Source: Chromatiales bacterium
Lineage (GTDB): Bacteria > Pseudomonadota > Gammaproteobacteria > Steroidobacterales > GCA-2729495
DNA: 64,000 nt
Direction: 5' to 3'
NCBI GenBank assembly: GCA_002729495.1
Contig: PBYE01000098.1
Coordinates: 44,366-108,365 of the forward strand
This document shows, one piece after another, positions 35,753 to 45,473 of this stretch; position 1 is the stretch's first letter; each line of letters begins with the position of its first letter. The translations under genes and the position numbers were made by a program. The notes under the pieces were generated by a model. It saw only the letters and a program-made list of their open reading frames with translations, had not been told where the DNA came from and made no database searches.

Positions 35753-37114
35753 ATGCTGCGCATCTTCGTGGCAATTGTTGTCATCGTCGGCCTGTTGATA
35801 CTGGTCGCGTTGCAGATAGAAGACACATCCTCCCCGATGTTCAGCGAAATCGGCACACTTGTGGTCGATGGTAATGCCGAGATAGTTCAGGCAACGCCCG
35901 ATGGTAATGTGCTTGTCTACACCAACAGTCAGCGTAATTCGCTGGATATAGTCGGGCTCGCGGATCCCTCATCGCCCTCCCTGCTCGCCTCGGTCGAACT
36001 CCCGGGAGAGCCCACCAGCGTTGCGATAGGCCCAAAAGGCAACTGGGCGCTAGCTGCGGTGGTGGTTGCTGATACCCCCGACGGTGTGGCACCTCCCGAT
36101 CAACGGCTACCCGGCGTACTGGCTATTGTCGACATCCGTGAACCGGCTTCTGCTGCCGTCATTTCCACTATAGGGATCGGCCATCAGCCCGACAGTATCG
36201 CCGTGAGTTCATCAGGCTACGAACTACTCGCAATACTTGCGATTGAAAACGAACCCGTAGTCGTTGCCGACGGCCTCGTCACTAAAGATGAGGGGCCCGG
36301 TAACGACGGCGACATCAGTTTGCCGGGAGCCGTACAGATCGTAGCTGTTAATCCCGAATCGCCGGGAAACTGGAGTGTTGCGACAGTCGAGCTGCCGGCT
36401 TCGCTGCTGCGTGATGCGCAAATGCTTTTCAGCGACGATCCGCAACCGGAATTCGTAGCGCTCTCGCCAGGCAAACATATCGTTGCGGTCTCGCTGCAGG
36501 AAAACAACGGTATCGTGCTGATTGATCCGGTGGCACACGAAGTGATTGGTGCTTTCAGCCTCGGACAGGTCATGGACAGGGCAGCGGACCTCGCCGACGA
36601 TGGCGATATTGATTTCAGTTCCACCTATCCGGCCGATGCAGAGGAGCAGGCGCTGGCCGGAACCCGCTTTCCGGATGCGGTCGCCTTCAGCCCGGACGGC
36701 CAGTACATACTGAGCGCAGACGAGGGCGAGCTACCGCTCACCGGCGGTCGCGGATTTTCTATATGGGCTCTCGATGGCACTTATGCCTGGGATGATCGCG
36801 GTGAAATCGAACAGCTTGCAGCGGAAGCAGGCCTTTACCCGGACGAACGCTCTGCCAGAAAAGGTATCGAAATCGAAGGCATTACCGCCGGCCGCATAAG
36901 GAACCGGGACTATGCTTTCGCTGTTTCCGAACGCGGATCGTTCCTGGTTATCTACGATATTACGAACCCGCCTGCCCCAGAGTTCGTACAGTTACTCCCA
37001 ACGGGCGCGGGGCCCGAAGGCGTAATCGTCATACCCGACCGGGAGCTGGTTGTAGTCGCGGCGGAAGAATCGGGTTCGCTGCATATATACCAGTTAATTC
37101 CCGATGGGTCCTGA
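35753..37114 (+). CDS. Membrane-anchored beta-propeller protein
   Basis: A 453-residue protein starting with one transmembrane or uncleaved signal segment (IFVAIVVIVGLLILVALQI). YVTN/WD-like repeats follow, with the pattern VQATPDGNVLVYT, SVAIGPKGNWALAAV, SIAVSSSGYELLAIL, AVAFSPDGQYILSADEG and GVIVIPDRELVVVAAEE. No catalytic motif is evident. It is predicted to be periplasmic or surface-exposed. It lies between the SDR-fold lipoprotein and srkA on the same strand, with gaps of 44 and 21 bases, so an operon is possible. Family function unknown. Confidence 0.75.
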   Translation: MLRIFVAIVVIVGLLILVALQIEDTSSPMFSEIGTLVVDGNAEIVQATPDGNVLVYTNSQRNSLDIVGLADPSSPSLLASVELPGEPTSVAIGPKGNWALAAVVVADTPDGVAPPDQRLPGVLAIVDIREPASAAVISTIGIGHQPDSIAVSSSGYELLAILAIENEPVVVADGLVTKDEGPGNDGDISLPGAVQIVAVNPESPGNWSVATVELPASLLRDAQMLFSDDPQPEFVALSPGKHIVAVSLQENNGIVLIDPVAHEVIGAFSLGQVMDRAADLADDGDIDFSSTYPADAEEQALAGTRFPDAVAFSPDGQYILSADEGELPLTGGRGFSIWALDGTYAWDDRGEIEQLAAEAGLYPDERSARKGIEIEGITAGRIRNRDYAFAVSERGSFLVIYDITNPPAPEFVQLLPTGAGPEGVIVIPDRELVVVAAEESGSLHIYQLIPDGS

Positions 37115-37135
37115 TACGCCGCAACGCCGATCAAC

Positions 37136-38149
37136 ATGAGCAAATCTGCCGCTGCGGCATCGGCCGATACCGCCCTCGCCTACCAGGAGCTTAGACCCGA
37201 GGACATCATTGACGCCGTCGAGTCGGTCGGCTACCGGTGTGACGGCAGGTTGCTCGCGCTAAATAGTTACGAGAACCGTGTTTACCAGGTTGGCATCGAA
37301 GGAGAGGAAAACCTGGTGGCCAAATTTTACCGGCCAGAACGCTGGAGTGATGCCGCAATACTTGAAGAGCACGAGTTCAGTGCAGAACTCGCGGAAGACG
37401 AGATTCCGGTGCTCGCGCCACTCGCCGTTGACGGTGTGACCCTGCACCATCGCGACGAGTTTCGTTTCGCGGTGTTCGCCTGCCGCGGCGGTCGTTCTCC
37501 CGACCTCGATAATTTTGATCTCCTCGCGCAAATAGGACGACTGGTAGCGCGTATACACCTGCGGGGTGAAACTTATGACTTCGAATCGCGCCCGACGCTG
37601 GATATCCAGGGCTTCGGAATAGAATCACGTGCGTACCTGGTCGACAACGATTTTATTCCGGCCGATATCAAACCAGCCTACGAGAGCATTTGCGATGACC
37701 TGATTCCCGAGATCGAAGCCTGCTTCGAACGGGCGGGCGACACCCGAAAACTTCGCCTGCACGGTGACCTGCACCCTGCCAATGTCCTGGTCACGGATCA
37801 GCAACTGCACATAGTCGATCTTGATGACACGCGGATGGGTCCGTCGGTTCAGGATTTGTGGATGTTTCTGTCGGGCGACCGCAACGAGCAGACACCACAA
37901 CTGCACGAGCTACTTGACGGTTACATGCGTTTTCGAAACTTCAATGCACGTGAACTAAACCTCATCGAAGCATTACGAACGCTGAGAATCATGCATTATG
38001 CCGCCTGGCTGGCGCGCCGCTGGGAAGATCCAGCGTTCAAGATCGCATTTCCGTGGTTCAATTCAAACCGGTACTGGGACGATCACGTGCTCGCACTACG
38101 CGAACAAACCGCTTTGATGCAGGAAGAGCCACTCAGCTGGATCGCCTGA
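37136..38149 (+). CDS. srkA: Stress response kinase SrkA (YihE/RdoA)
   Basis: A 337-residue aminoglycoside-phosphotransferase-fold Ser/Thr kinase of the SrkA/YihE group, which in Escherichia coli counters stress-induced toxin killing. The catalytic loop is HGDLHPANVLV near residues 209-219 (Asp211 and Asn216 the expected catalytic and metal residues), followed by the metal-binding IVDLDDTRMGPSVQDLWMF. The N-terminal ALNSYENRVYQVG segment is the family's glycine/Asn loop equivalent. The length is normal. It ends 25 bases before the convergent typA stop. Confidence 0.9.
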   Translation: MSKSAAAASADTALAYQELRPEDIIDAVESVGYRCDGRLLALNSYENRVYQVGIEGEENLVAKFYRPERWSDAAILEEHEFSAELAEDEIPVLAPLAVDGVTLHHRDEFRFAVFACRGGRSPDLDNFDLLAQIGRLVARIHLRGETYDFESRPTLDIQGFGIESRAYLVDNDFIPADIKPAYESICDDLIPEIEACFERAGDTRKLRLHGDLHPANVLVTDQQLHIVDLDDTRMGPSVQDLWMFLSGDRNEQTPQLHELLDGYMRFRNFNARELNLIEALRTLRIMHYAAWLARRWEDPAFKIAFPWFNSNRYWDDHVLALREQTALMQEEPLSWIA

Positions 38150-38174
38150 TAGCCAATCCTGCCGGGGCATTTCA

Positions 38175-40007
38175 CTACTCGCCCGGCGCCCATAACCGTG
38201 CGTCGCGTCGCCTGTCTCCTTCAGTCAGTACTTTTTTTCGCAGGCGAATGCTGGCAGGCGTAACTTCGACCAACTCATCATCATCTATAAATTCGAGCGC
38301 CTGTTCCAGCGAAAAACGGACCGGCGGGCTTAGCACCAGGTTCTCGTCGGTTCCGGCAGCACGAATGTTGTTGAGCTGTTTGGCCTTGGTGGGGTTTACA
38401 ACCAGGTCATTGCCGCGACTATGTATACCGATGACCATGCCTTCGTACACCTCGGTACCATGCCCCAGGAAAAGACGGCCGCGATCCTGCAAATTGAATA
38501 AAGCGTATGCCAGCGACTTTCCGCACGTACTTGAAACCAATACCCCGTTGATACGCTGACCAATACCCTCCGGTACCGCGACGTCATATTTCTCGAACAC
38601 GTGGTAAAGAAGACCGGTACCAGCCGTGGCCGTCAGGTATTCCGTACGAAAACCGATTAACCCTCGAGCAGGGATGCGGTAATCAATACGCACCCTGCCC
38701 TTGCCGTCGGGCTGCATGTCGAGAAGCCGGCCTTTGCGATCCGCAAGCCGGCTCATAACCGCGCCCTGGTGCTCCTCCGCGAAATCAACGGTTAACAACT
38801 CCCACGGTTCATTGCTGACACCATCAATAACACGCCGGATAACCTCAGGCCTGGATACCGCAAGCTCGTATCCTTCGCGACGCATGGTTTCGATGAGCAC
38901 CGAAAGATGGAGTTCGCCGCGACCCGAGACACGAAACTTGTCCGGATCGGCCGTATTCTCGACTCTCAGCGCAACGTTGTGCTTAAGCTCCTGTTCCAGG
39001 CGCTCACTTATCTGGCGGCTGGTGAGGTACTTGCCATCCTGCCCGGCGAAGGGTGATTTGTTGACCTGGAACGTCATACTGATAGTCGGCTCATCAACCG
39101 TCAGCGGCGGCAGCGCTTCTGCATGCTCACGGTCACACAAGGTGTCCGAGATGTTGAGTTGCTCGATGCCGCTGAACATGACAATGTCGCCGGCTGATGC
39201 TGCGGCAAGCTTCACCCGCTCCAGGCCATTAAAGCCATAGAGTTCCAGCACGCGTCCCTGGTGTTCCCTTTTGTCCGCAGCGACGATCGCGACCGGGGTA
39301 TTTGGCAATATCTGCCCCCTGCTAATACGTCCGATACCCAGGACCCCGATATACGCGTCGAAGTCAAGGCTCGAAACCTGCAGTTGCAGCGGACCTTCAG
39401 CGTCTACTTTGGGCGGTTCTACATGCTCGACAATTGCTTCGAACAACGGATCCATGTTGCCGTCACGGACATCTGACTCACGCGCGGCGTAACCATCAAG
39501 TGCCGACGCATAGATCACCGGGAAGTCGAGTTGCTCATCAGTCGCGCCGAGCTTGTCAAAAAGATCGAAGGTCTGGTTCAGCACCCAGTCCGGTCGGGCG
39601 CCATCGCGGTCGATCTTGTTTATAACGACGAGTGGTTTCAGCCCGCGATCAAAAGCTTTCTGGGTAACGAAACGGGTTTGCGGCATTGGTCCTTCTACAG
39701 CATCAACGAGCAAGAGCACGCTATCAACCATGCTCAGGATGCGCTCCACCTCGCCCCCGAAATCCGCGTGCCCGGGCGTATCAACGATATTGATATGCCA
39801 TTCATTCCAGCCGATTGCCGTGTTTTTCGACAGGATGGTGATGCCCCGCTCACGCTCGAGCACATTCGAATCCATCGCGCGCTCCTGCAGTTCAACGCGC
39901 TCGCCCAGCGTCCCGGATTGCCGCAGCAACTGGTCTACAAGGGTGGTCTTGCCATGATCAACGTGAGCGATGATGGCGATATTGCGCAGTGAATCGGCAG
40001 CAGGCAT
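38175..40007 (-). CDS. typA: Translational GTPase TypA/BipA
   Basis: A 610-residue ribosome-associated GTPase that acts in ribosome assembly and stress adaptation. I chose the ATG at 40007 ([13 protein letters not shown]...); an in-frame ATG at 40091 adds 28 atypical residues. The G1 motif is AHVDHGKTT (14-22), with RGITILSKN for switch [13 protein letters not shown] for G3 and NKIDR for G4. EF-G-like domains III and V and the BipA-specific C-terminal domain ([41 protein letters not shown]) follow. Length is normal. Single gene on the minus strand, facing srkA. Confidence 0.95.
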   Translation of the reverse strand: MPAADSLRNIAIIAHVDHGKTTLVDQLLRQSGTLGERVELQERAMDSNVLERERGITILSKNTAIGWNEWHINIVDTPGHADFGGEVERILSMVDSVLLLVDAVEGPMPQTRFVTQKAFDRGLKPLVVINKIDRDGARPDWVLNQTFDLFDKLGATDEQLDFPVIYASALDGYAARESDVRDGNMDPLFEAIVEHVEPPKVDAEGPLQLQVSSLDFDAYIGVLGIGRISRGQILPNTPVAIVAADKREHQGRVLELYGFNGLERVKLAAASAGDIVMFSGIEQLNISDTLCDREHAEALPPLTVDEPTISMTFQVNKSPFAGQDGKYLTSRQISERLEQELKHNVALRVENTADPDKFRVSGRGELHLSVLIETMRREGYELAVSRPEVIRRVIDGVSNEPWELLTVDFAEEHQGAVMSRLADRKGRLLDMQPDGKGRVRIDYRIPARGLIGFRTEYLTATAGTGLLYHVFEKYDVAVPEGIGQRINGVLVSSTCGKSLAYALFNLQDRGRLFLGHGTEVYEGMVIGIHSRGNDLVVNPTKAKQLNNIRAAGTDENLVLSPPVRFSLEQALEFIDDDELVEVTPASIRLRKKVLTEGDRRRDARLWAPGE

Positions 40008-40114
40008 TTGTCTGGTGTCTACAGAGGTCTGGGTGGGGAGCCCCGGTGGGGCGAGAAGCGACGCATTATAGAGGAGCATGCGCGCGGACAACAGCCGCCC
40101 TGGCAGGCGCAGGC

Positions 40115-40780
40115 TCAGCCGGGCTTAGCCTGCCCCAGGAATGCAATAGTTGCCAACAGCAGGAACAAAACGACGGTTACAATGGCGCCACGATTCACCT
40201 GCGTACGGACCCGTGCTTCCAGCTCCGGCGAGGAACCTGTGATTTCCATTTGCCGAAAAATAGCTTCGACCGGTGCATAAAATAGCGCCATTAATGCGGA
40301 CACCAGGAATACCTGGCCAAACAGCAGCACTTTTAATGCCAGCCAGTTCGTAGCAAAAGGCTCGCCAAACCGGAGTGACTGGATACCGAACCAGGTGCAC
40401 GCAAGAAATATGCAAACAAATAACGTGCCCGTCCCCATGTATATACGCACCATGAGCTGTGTACCCATGTTCCTGAACGCCACGATTTCTCCGGCAATCC
40501 AGGCAAATGCAATCACCCAGATAACTGCGTTCAGCCAGCCGGGCACGCTGACCAGGCCCAAAGACTCGCCAAGGACGAGCCCTACAGGTGCAATCAGCGC
40601 CATCGCTGCGCGGGGCGTCATGTCTATTAGCAAAGACATGCGCATTAACAGTATCCGCTGCTCCACTGAATAATTCGGGTTTCTGATAGCAAGGGCCAGC
40701 GTGAACACACCCAGGTCGGCCCCAAGCCAGTACACAAACATCAAAACATGCAGGTACAACCAGACCTGGTAACTGTCCAT
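40115..40780 (-). CDS. Multi-pass inner-membrane protein of unknown function
   Basis: A 221-residue protein with about six hydrophobic helices (LYLHVLMFVYWLGADLGVFTLAL, ALIAPVGLVLGESL, LNAVIWVIAFAWIAGEIVA, MGTGTLFVCIFLACTWFGI, LLFGQVFLVSALMALFYA, VTVVLFLLLATIAFLG). I do not recognise the family; a resemblance to CopD/HemJ-like helical proteins is only superficial. A His lies in the first helix. It lies between typA and uup and is divergent from uup. Confidence 0.7.
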   Translation of the reverse strand: MDSYQVWLYLHVLMFVYWLGADLGVFTLALAIRNPNYSVEQRILLMRMSLLIDMTPRAAMALIAPVGLVLGESLGLVSVPGWLNAVIWVIAFAWIAGEIVAFRNMGTQLMVRIYMGTGTLFVCIFLACTWFGIQSLRFGEPFATNWLALKVLLFGQVFLVSALMALFYAPVEAIFRQMEITGSSPELEARVRTQVNRGAIVTVVLFLLLATIAFLGQAKPG

Positions 40781-40871
40781 CGATTAGATAATCTCTCGTG
40801 CAGTATGTAATGCTTATCGTGCAACAGCCCGGTATAGGCGCAAAGCCACACACAGCAGGCTGTCCATTTGC

Positions 40872-40880
40872 TGGTATGCT
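40872..40880 (+). promoter_or_regulatory. Extended -10 element upstream of uup
   Basis: TG-G-TATGCT, an extended sigma-70 -10 with two mismatches, lies 38 bases before the chosen ATG at 40919. No recognisable -35 is present. The same form occurs before the CpcT-like gene. Confidence 0.35.
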
Positions 40881-40918
40881 TGCGCACCGTTTCAGGCCAT
40901 CTATTTACATTCTTTGCC

Positions 40919-42844
40919 ATGCCCCTCGTTCGATTAGACGAAGTTTCACTCGAGTTTGGTGAACAGGTATTGCTGCGCGATGCGTCTATGTCTATCGAGG
41001 CAGGCGAGCGCGTTTGCCTGATTGGTCGCAACGGAGCAGGCAAGACTTCCCTGTTGCGCCTCATTACGGGTGAACTCGAACCCGATCACGGCGAACTTCA
41101 TTACCGCGGCGACATCGGTATCAGCAAACTGGACCAGACGCTGCCGGTTGAACTCGATATGACAGTAAGGGAAGTCGTCGGCCAGGGGCTCGCAGCAGTG
41201 CGCACCCTTAGCGAGGAATATGAACGGCGCTCGAAACTTGATCTCGACAAGCACGGCCTGCGGGAACTCGAGCAATTACAGCGCCAGATTGATGCTCGTG
41301 GCGGCTGGAATATCGATCAACAGGTAGAGAAAGTGCTTTCGGAACTCGGGCTACCTGCCAACGAAAAGCTTGCATTTCTGTCGGGCGGCTGGCGGCGGCG
41401 GGTTGCGCTGGGGAGGGCACTGGTTAGCCAGCCTGATTTACTACTGCTCGACGAACCGACCAACCATCTGGATCTCGCGACGATACGGTGGCTCGAAGAC
41501 CGCATTTACGCCTGGCCAGGCGCTGTAGTTTTTATCACTCATGACCGCGCCTTTCTGCAAAAGCTCGCGACCCGCATCCTCGAGCTCGACCGCACTAAGC
41601 TGAATAGCTGGGAATGCGATTATGAAACTTACCTGCGGCGTAAAGAAAAAGCGTTGCTGGATGAACGTGAAGGGAATACGCGCTTCGACAAGAAGCTCGC
41701 CGAAGAAGAAGCCTGGATACGACAGGGAATTAAGGCCCGAAGAACTCGCAATGAGGGCCGAGTCCGGGCGCTGGAAACCATGCGTAAAGAGGCGGCCACG
41801 CGGCTCAAGCGCGAGCCGGGAGCGCATATAAGCATCGATGAAGCTGACCAGTCAGGTCGCAAAGTTATACGTATGCGCAACGTCAGTTACAGCTACGATG
41901 ACGCCAGCATAGTAAAGAACCTCACCCTGACGGTAATGCGCGGCAACCGCATAGGCCTGGTCGGTAACAATGGTGTAGGTAAAAGTACCTTGCTACGACT
42001 CATGCTCGGCGAGCTGAAGCCCGCAACGGGCACCGTTAAACGCGGTACCAATCTTGAAGTCGCCTATTTCGATCAACTGCGCCGCGATCTGGATCCAAAT
42101 AAATCCGTTGCCGAGATCGTCGGTGATGGCAGGGATTATATTTTTATCAACGGCAAGGAGCGCCATGTTGTCGGCTATCTGCGCGGCTTCTTGTTCTCGG
42201 CCAAGAGGGCAATGACGCCCGTCCGAGTGCTGTCAGGTGGTGAACGCAACCGGGTAATTCTTGCACGCTTGTTCACGCGTTCGAGCAATCTTTTGGTGCT
42301 TGACGAGCCGACGAACGATCTCGATGTAGAAACTCTGGAAGTTCTTGAAGCGCGCCTTTGCGAATACAATGGCACACTAATCGTCGTAAGTCATGACCGG
42401 AGGTTCCTGGACAATGTAGTTACCAGTGTCCTGGTTTTTGAAGATGACGACAGGATTCATGAATACGTTGGTGGCTTTAGCGACTGGCTCGCCCGTGGCC
42501 ATAGCCTTGCCGAAGCTGAAACTATTGTGCATGGCGGCGACTCGCAGACAAATTCAAGCGCCGCCAATAGCTCAAACGACCAGCCAAAAAAGCTTAGCTA
42601 CAACGAACAGCGCGAACTCGACCTGTTGCCGTCGCAGGTTGAGCGACTCGAACTGGAGATTAAGGAATTGGAGCAGGATATATCCAGGCCTGATTTTTAT
42701 GGCCTGCCCCACGATCAAACCAAGCCTGTACTTGGGCGGCTTACTCAATGCAAAGCAGAGCTAGAAAGTAAGACTGAACGTTGGCTGCTGCTCGAAGAAA
42801 TACAGCAGCGATACCAGGATTTTCGAAGCAGGTCGCAACGCTAA
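40919..42844 (+). CDS. uup: ABC-F ATPase Uup
   Basis: A 641-residue ABC-F protein: two ATPase domains on one chain, no membrane segments. I chose the ATG at 40919 (MPLVRLDEVSLEFGEQVLL); an upstream in-frame ATG at 40868 adds 17 residues that look like leader sequence. Walker A motifs are GRNGAGKTS (about 36) and GNNGVGKST (about 348), signature motifs LSGGWRRRVALGR and LSGGERNRV, Walker B LLLDEPTNHLDL and LVLDEPTNDLDV. The C-terminal coiled coil (about 570-640) is typical of Uup. The group acts on ribosomes or DNA structures. Length is normal. Confidence 0.92.
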   Translation: MPLVRLDEVSLEFGEQVLLRDASMSIEAGERVCLIGRNGAGKTSLLRLITGELEPDHGELHYRGDIGISKLDQTLPVELDMTVREVVGQGLAAVRTLSEEYERRSKLDLDKHGLRELEQLQRQIDARGGWNIDQQVEKVLSELGLPANEKLAFLSGGWRRRVALGRALVSQPDLLLLDEPTNHLDLATIRWLEDRIYAWPGAVVFITHDRAFLQKLATRILELDRTKLNSWECDYETYLRRKEKALLDEREGNTRFDKKLAEEEAWIRQGIKARRTRNEGRVRALETMRKEAATRLKREPGAHISIDEADQSGRKVIRMRNVSYSYDDASIVKNLTLTVMRGNRIGLVGNNGVGKSTLLRLMLGELKPATGTVKRGTNLEVAYFDQLRRDLDPNKSVAEIVGDGRDYIFINGKERHVVGYLRGFLFSAKRAMTPVRVLSGGERNRVILARLFTRSSNLLVLDEPTNDLDVETLEVLEARLCEYNGTLIVVSHDRRFLDNVVTSVLVFEDDDRIHEYVGGFSDWLARGHSLAEAETIVHGGDSQTNSSAANSSNDQPKKLSYNEQRELDLLPSQVERLELEIKELEQDISRPDFYGLPHDQTKPVLGRLTQCKAELESKTERWLLLEEIQQRYQDFRSRSQR

Positions 42845-42874
42845 CAAACAGAATAAAAGATTTACAGGTGCTCG

Positions 42875-43246
42875 CTAGTTGGGCAATTTGCCCGCCTCTT
42901 TTTCATCTAGTGTTTCAAGGCTTTTGTAGGCCATCGCACCCTTGCGGCTACCACCCCAGGGAATGCCTGGTCGACCGTTGTATCCGCGGATGGGCTCGAA
43001 CTGCACCACCATTCGGCCCTTCTTGCCGTTCATTTCGGTGGTCTTGGCCGTAATTTCGGCTTCGGTAGCTTCGCGCACACCAATAACGCGGCCGCCTTTC
43101 CATGAACGCTGTGATTTTTGTTTGTGTAATGCTACGTAGTCAGCCGATGACTCATCGCTGTCCAGCACCCACATTAAGCTTTCAAGATAGCCTTCAGGTG
43201 CCTGTTGCAAACCTGCACCCTTCTCGATTAGATGCAGGATTTTCAC
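42875..43246 (-). CDS. Small protein of unknown function
   Basis: About 123 residues from a GTG at 43246, which has a purine-rich GGGGG site just upstream; an in-frame ATG at 43279 would add 11 residues. It is basic and soluble, with a SRRSWKGG-type stretch (QRSWKGGRVIGVREATEAEI) and a Gly-rich middle (GYNGRPGIPWGGSRKG). I do not recognise a family. Its stop faces the uup stop 30 bases away. Coding is plausible because of the composition and the long open frame, but conservation is not known. Confidence 0.6.
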   Translation of the reverse strand: MKILHLIEKGAGLQQAPEGYLESLMWVLDSDESSADYVALHKQKSQRSWKGGRVIGVREATEAEITAKTTEMNGKKGRMVVQFEPIRGYNGRPGIPWGGSRKGAMAYKSLETLDEKEAGKLPN

Positions 43247-43279
43247 GGTACCCCCTTTTAGAAATACTGCCATCAGCAT

Positions 43280-43641
43280 AAGTATTGCAGGTGCACCAGG
43301 CGAAGTCTTGACGCAACGTGTCAGATATCAGGCGCTCTGCCCCAAACCGGCATACGGTTATTGGCCGGCATGGCCTCATCCTGCAATAACCGCCCGACTG
43401 TACTTCGGCCGGTTCGCTCACCCATTCGAAATCGCGGATCGCACGCTGCAAATTGCCATCTTTCAACCGCTGATCAAAGCGTGCATTGCGTGCATTTGCG
43501 TATTTACCGCCATAAATGACATTCTTATTGCGTTCACAGGATTCGGAATGGAGTAAAGCGCCTCCGGAGCCTTGCATCACAACTGTCTATCTGTGAACCT
43601 CACCACCATGTCCTGCTATCCACAAAAAGGTCTGCACGCTT
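43280..43641. other. Intergenic stretch, no gene recognised
   Basis: About 360 bases lie between the small protein at 42875-43246 and the MipA-like gene. Open frames occur on both strands (about 82 residues on plus, and a longer basic, cysteine-rich one on minus overlapping the small gene), but neither looks like a natural protein or has a good start. No hairpin, repeat or strong promoter stands out. Confidence 0.4.
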
Positions 43642-44511
43642 ATGCGCCAACTGCTTGTTATAGCAACCCTGATTTCCTTGACAGGAAACTGTCTTGCCGC
43701 CGATCGGGACCTGACCACCGATGATACTCAACGGCCTGCTGAAAAAGATCCACTACCCCTGTGGGAGTGGAAACTTGCTGAATTTAATCGCTATGGACCA
43801 GCATACCCGGCGTCCGAAGACACCCAGGTTGATATTTTTCTGCTACCGTTCCCGATTTACCGCGGGAAGATTCTCCGCATTGGTGACGACGCCGAGAAAC
43901 CTGTCCGGACCAGGATATTTCACCGTGACCGGATAAAGGTCGACATCGACTTTGGTTTCAACTTCCCGGCCGACAGTGACGACGTCGACGCGCGTGACGA
44001 TATGCCGGACCTTGACCCCCTGATCGAAGCAGGCCCTGAATTCGAACTGCGGTTCGCCGACAAATATTCCGGCGGAGACCTGTTCCTGGCAATCCAGGCC
44101 AGGGGTGCATGGTCGATGGACGGGCTTGACCCTTCCTCGGAGGGTGCAATTTTTACAACCGAGCTGCGATATGAGAAGTTTTTCCCAAAAACCAAGCTGG
44201 TCGTGAAGCTGCAGCCCGAGTGGGCCAGCGGTGATTACATGGACTATTTTTACGGCGTTGAAGAAGAATTCGTGACTGCTGATCGGCCGGCCTATGACGC
44301 CAAGGGTGGTTACCTCGGCACAAAAGTTGGCTTTTCGTTGAGACGTCAGCTCAGCGACCAACTTGAAATCGTCTGGGGTGCACGCTTCGGTTACTTCAAG
44401 GGCGCACGCAACGACAACAGCCCGCTGTTTACAGACGAAACAAACACAAACCTATTTGTGGCTTTCCTGTGGAAATTCTGGGAGGGTAAAACGCGCGCGA
44501 CCGCAGAGTAG
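43642..44511 (+). CDS. MipA/OmpV-family outer membrane protein
   Basis: A 289-residue protein with a signal peptide cleaved near LAA-DRD (residue 20). The mature part is rich in alternating aromatic/polar strands and ends with a beta-signal-like FVAFLWKFW. Visible MipA/OmpV features include LPLWEWKLAEFNRYGPAYPAS at the mature N terminus, the FPIYRGKILRIGDD strand, IEAGPEFELRFADK and GYLGTKVGFSLRRQL. Members are monomeric barrels or MltA-interacting scaffolds. It is followed after 96 bases by the DUF1838 and NTF2-like pair and may not be part of that unit. Confidence 0.85.
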   Translation: MRQLLVIATLISLTGNCLAADRDLTTDDTQRPAEKDPLPLWEWKLAEFNRYGPAYPASEDTQVDIFLLPFPIYRGKILRIGDDAEKPVRTRIFHRDRIKVDIDFGFNFPADSDDVDARDDMPDLDPLIEAGPEFELRFADKYSGGDLFLAIQARGAWSMDGLDPSSEGAIFTTELRYEKFFPKTKLVVKLQPEWASGDYMDYFYGVEEEFVTADRPAYDAKGGYLGTKVGFSLRRQLSDQLEIVWGARFGYFKGARNDNSPLFTDETNTNLFVAFLWKFWEGKTRATAE

Positions 44512-44607
44512 CGACGGGGCTTTATAGCTGTGGCGGTAGACGCCCGTTGAAATCACCCTAGAAAAGCAGGGTCCCACTGCAACAACAAGAATCAGGGAGT
44601 CAGAACA

Positions 44608-45471
44608 ATGAAAATGACCATGCTCAAAACCCCGGCGAATGCTGATCAGAAACCAGACCCGGAGCTTGATCTGGACGATCCAGAAACCAATTTCATGGCG
44701 ATGCTGAAGATCCGCGGCGACCTGGCGGAAAAAGATTTCTTTTTTGCATTTCCGGGCGAGATGTGGGCCTCGATCCCACAAGAAGGCTATACCCGTTGCT
44801 TCAAGACCTTTGGTATAGGTGCAGGCCGTATTGAAGAGGTCGACGAAGGCTGGCGTATTTACAATCGCGAAGTTCTTTATTACATGGACCCCGATACCGG
44901 CGAAATTCTGCAGGAATGGAGCAACCCGTTCCTGGGCGGTAAAAAAGTCGAGGTCTTTCATGTCGCCAACGACCCCGTGAACGGCGTATTTACGCGCACG
45001 GGAAGCCCCGTGCTGTCACCGCCCTATCCCTATGTCGCCTACGGTGACGACATCGTGTTCCAGTGGGATTTCTATATTTTTCGTCCGGCTCATATGAGCC
45101 GTGAGGAATATCCACTGTATTCCAGTGGCGATATGGACCAGCACTGCGAACTCTGGGGTATCCAGGGGCGCAAGAGCGATGTGCTGAATCCGGATATCAC
45201 TTCCGGCCAGTGTACCCTGTCATGGTCGCGCGTCGCCCAATGGATTCCGTTTATGGAAATGGGTAACAGTCCCGGCTACATGACTAACCAGAGTCACTGC
45301 GTGAAACTGCTGGGGGGCCCGAGTGAACTGCCCCGCTATATTCTGGACTACACAGAAAAACACTACCCCAAGTACCTGGAAGCGCCGACTGAATGGAACG
45401 GCCCGCAAATGACCAGTCAATATGAAGAGTTCAAGAGCCACATAGAAGCGAAGAAGGCTGGTAAAGAATAG
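44608..45471 (+). CDS. DUF1838 family protein, no signal peptide
   Basis: A 287-residue DUF1838 protein. Unlike the copies at 20463 and 56377 it begins without a signal, so it is cytoplasmic. Shared motifs are LDDPETNFMAMLKIRGDL, DTGEILQEWSNPFLGGKKVEV, the YGDDIVFQWDF strand and the C-terminal PFMEMGNSPGYM ... YILDYTEKHYPKYLEAP. It starts 96 bases after the MipA-like gene and is followed after only 2 bases by a Tat-exported NTF2-like protein, indicating coexpression. Biochemical function is unknown. Confidence 0.82.
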   Translation: MKMTMLKTPANADQKPDPELDLDDPETNFMAMLKIRGDLAEKDFFFAFPGEMWASIPQEGYTRCFKTFGIGAGRIEEVDEGWRIYNREVLYYMDPDTGEILQEWSNPFLGGKKVEVFHVANDPVNGVFTRTGSPVLSPPYPYVAYGDDIVFQWDFYIFRPAHMSREEYPLYSSGDMDQHCELWGIQGRKSDVLNPDITSGQCTLSWSRVAQWIPFMEMGNSPGYMTNQSHCVKLLGGPSELPRYILDYTEKHYPKYLEAPTEWNGPQMTSQYEEFKSHIEAKKAGKE

Positions 45472-45473
45472 CA

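Noticed and set aside
43194-43580. Open frame on minus strand between the MipA-like and small genes
   Set aside because: It has an unnatural, Cys/Arg-rich composition, overlaps the small gene at 42875-43246 and has no ribosome site.
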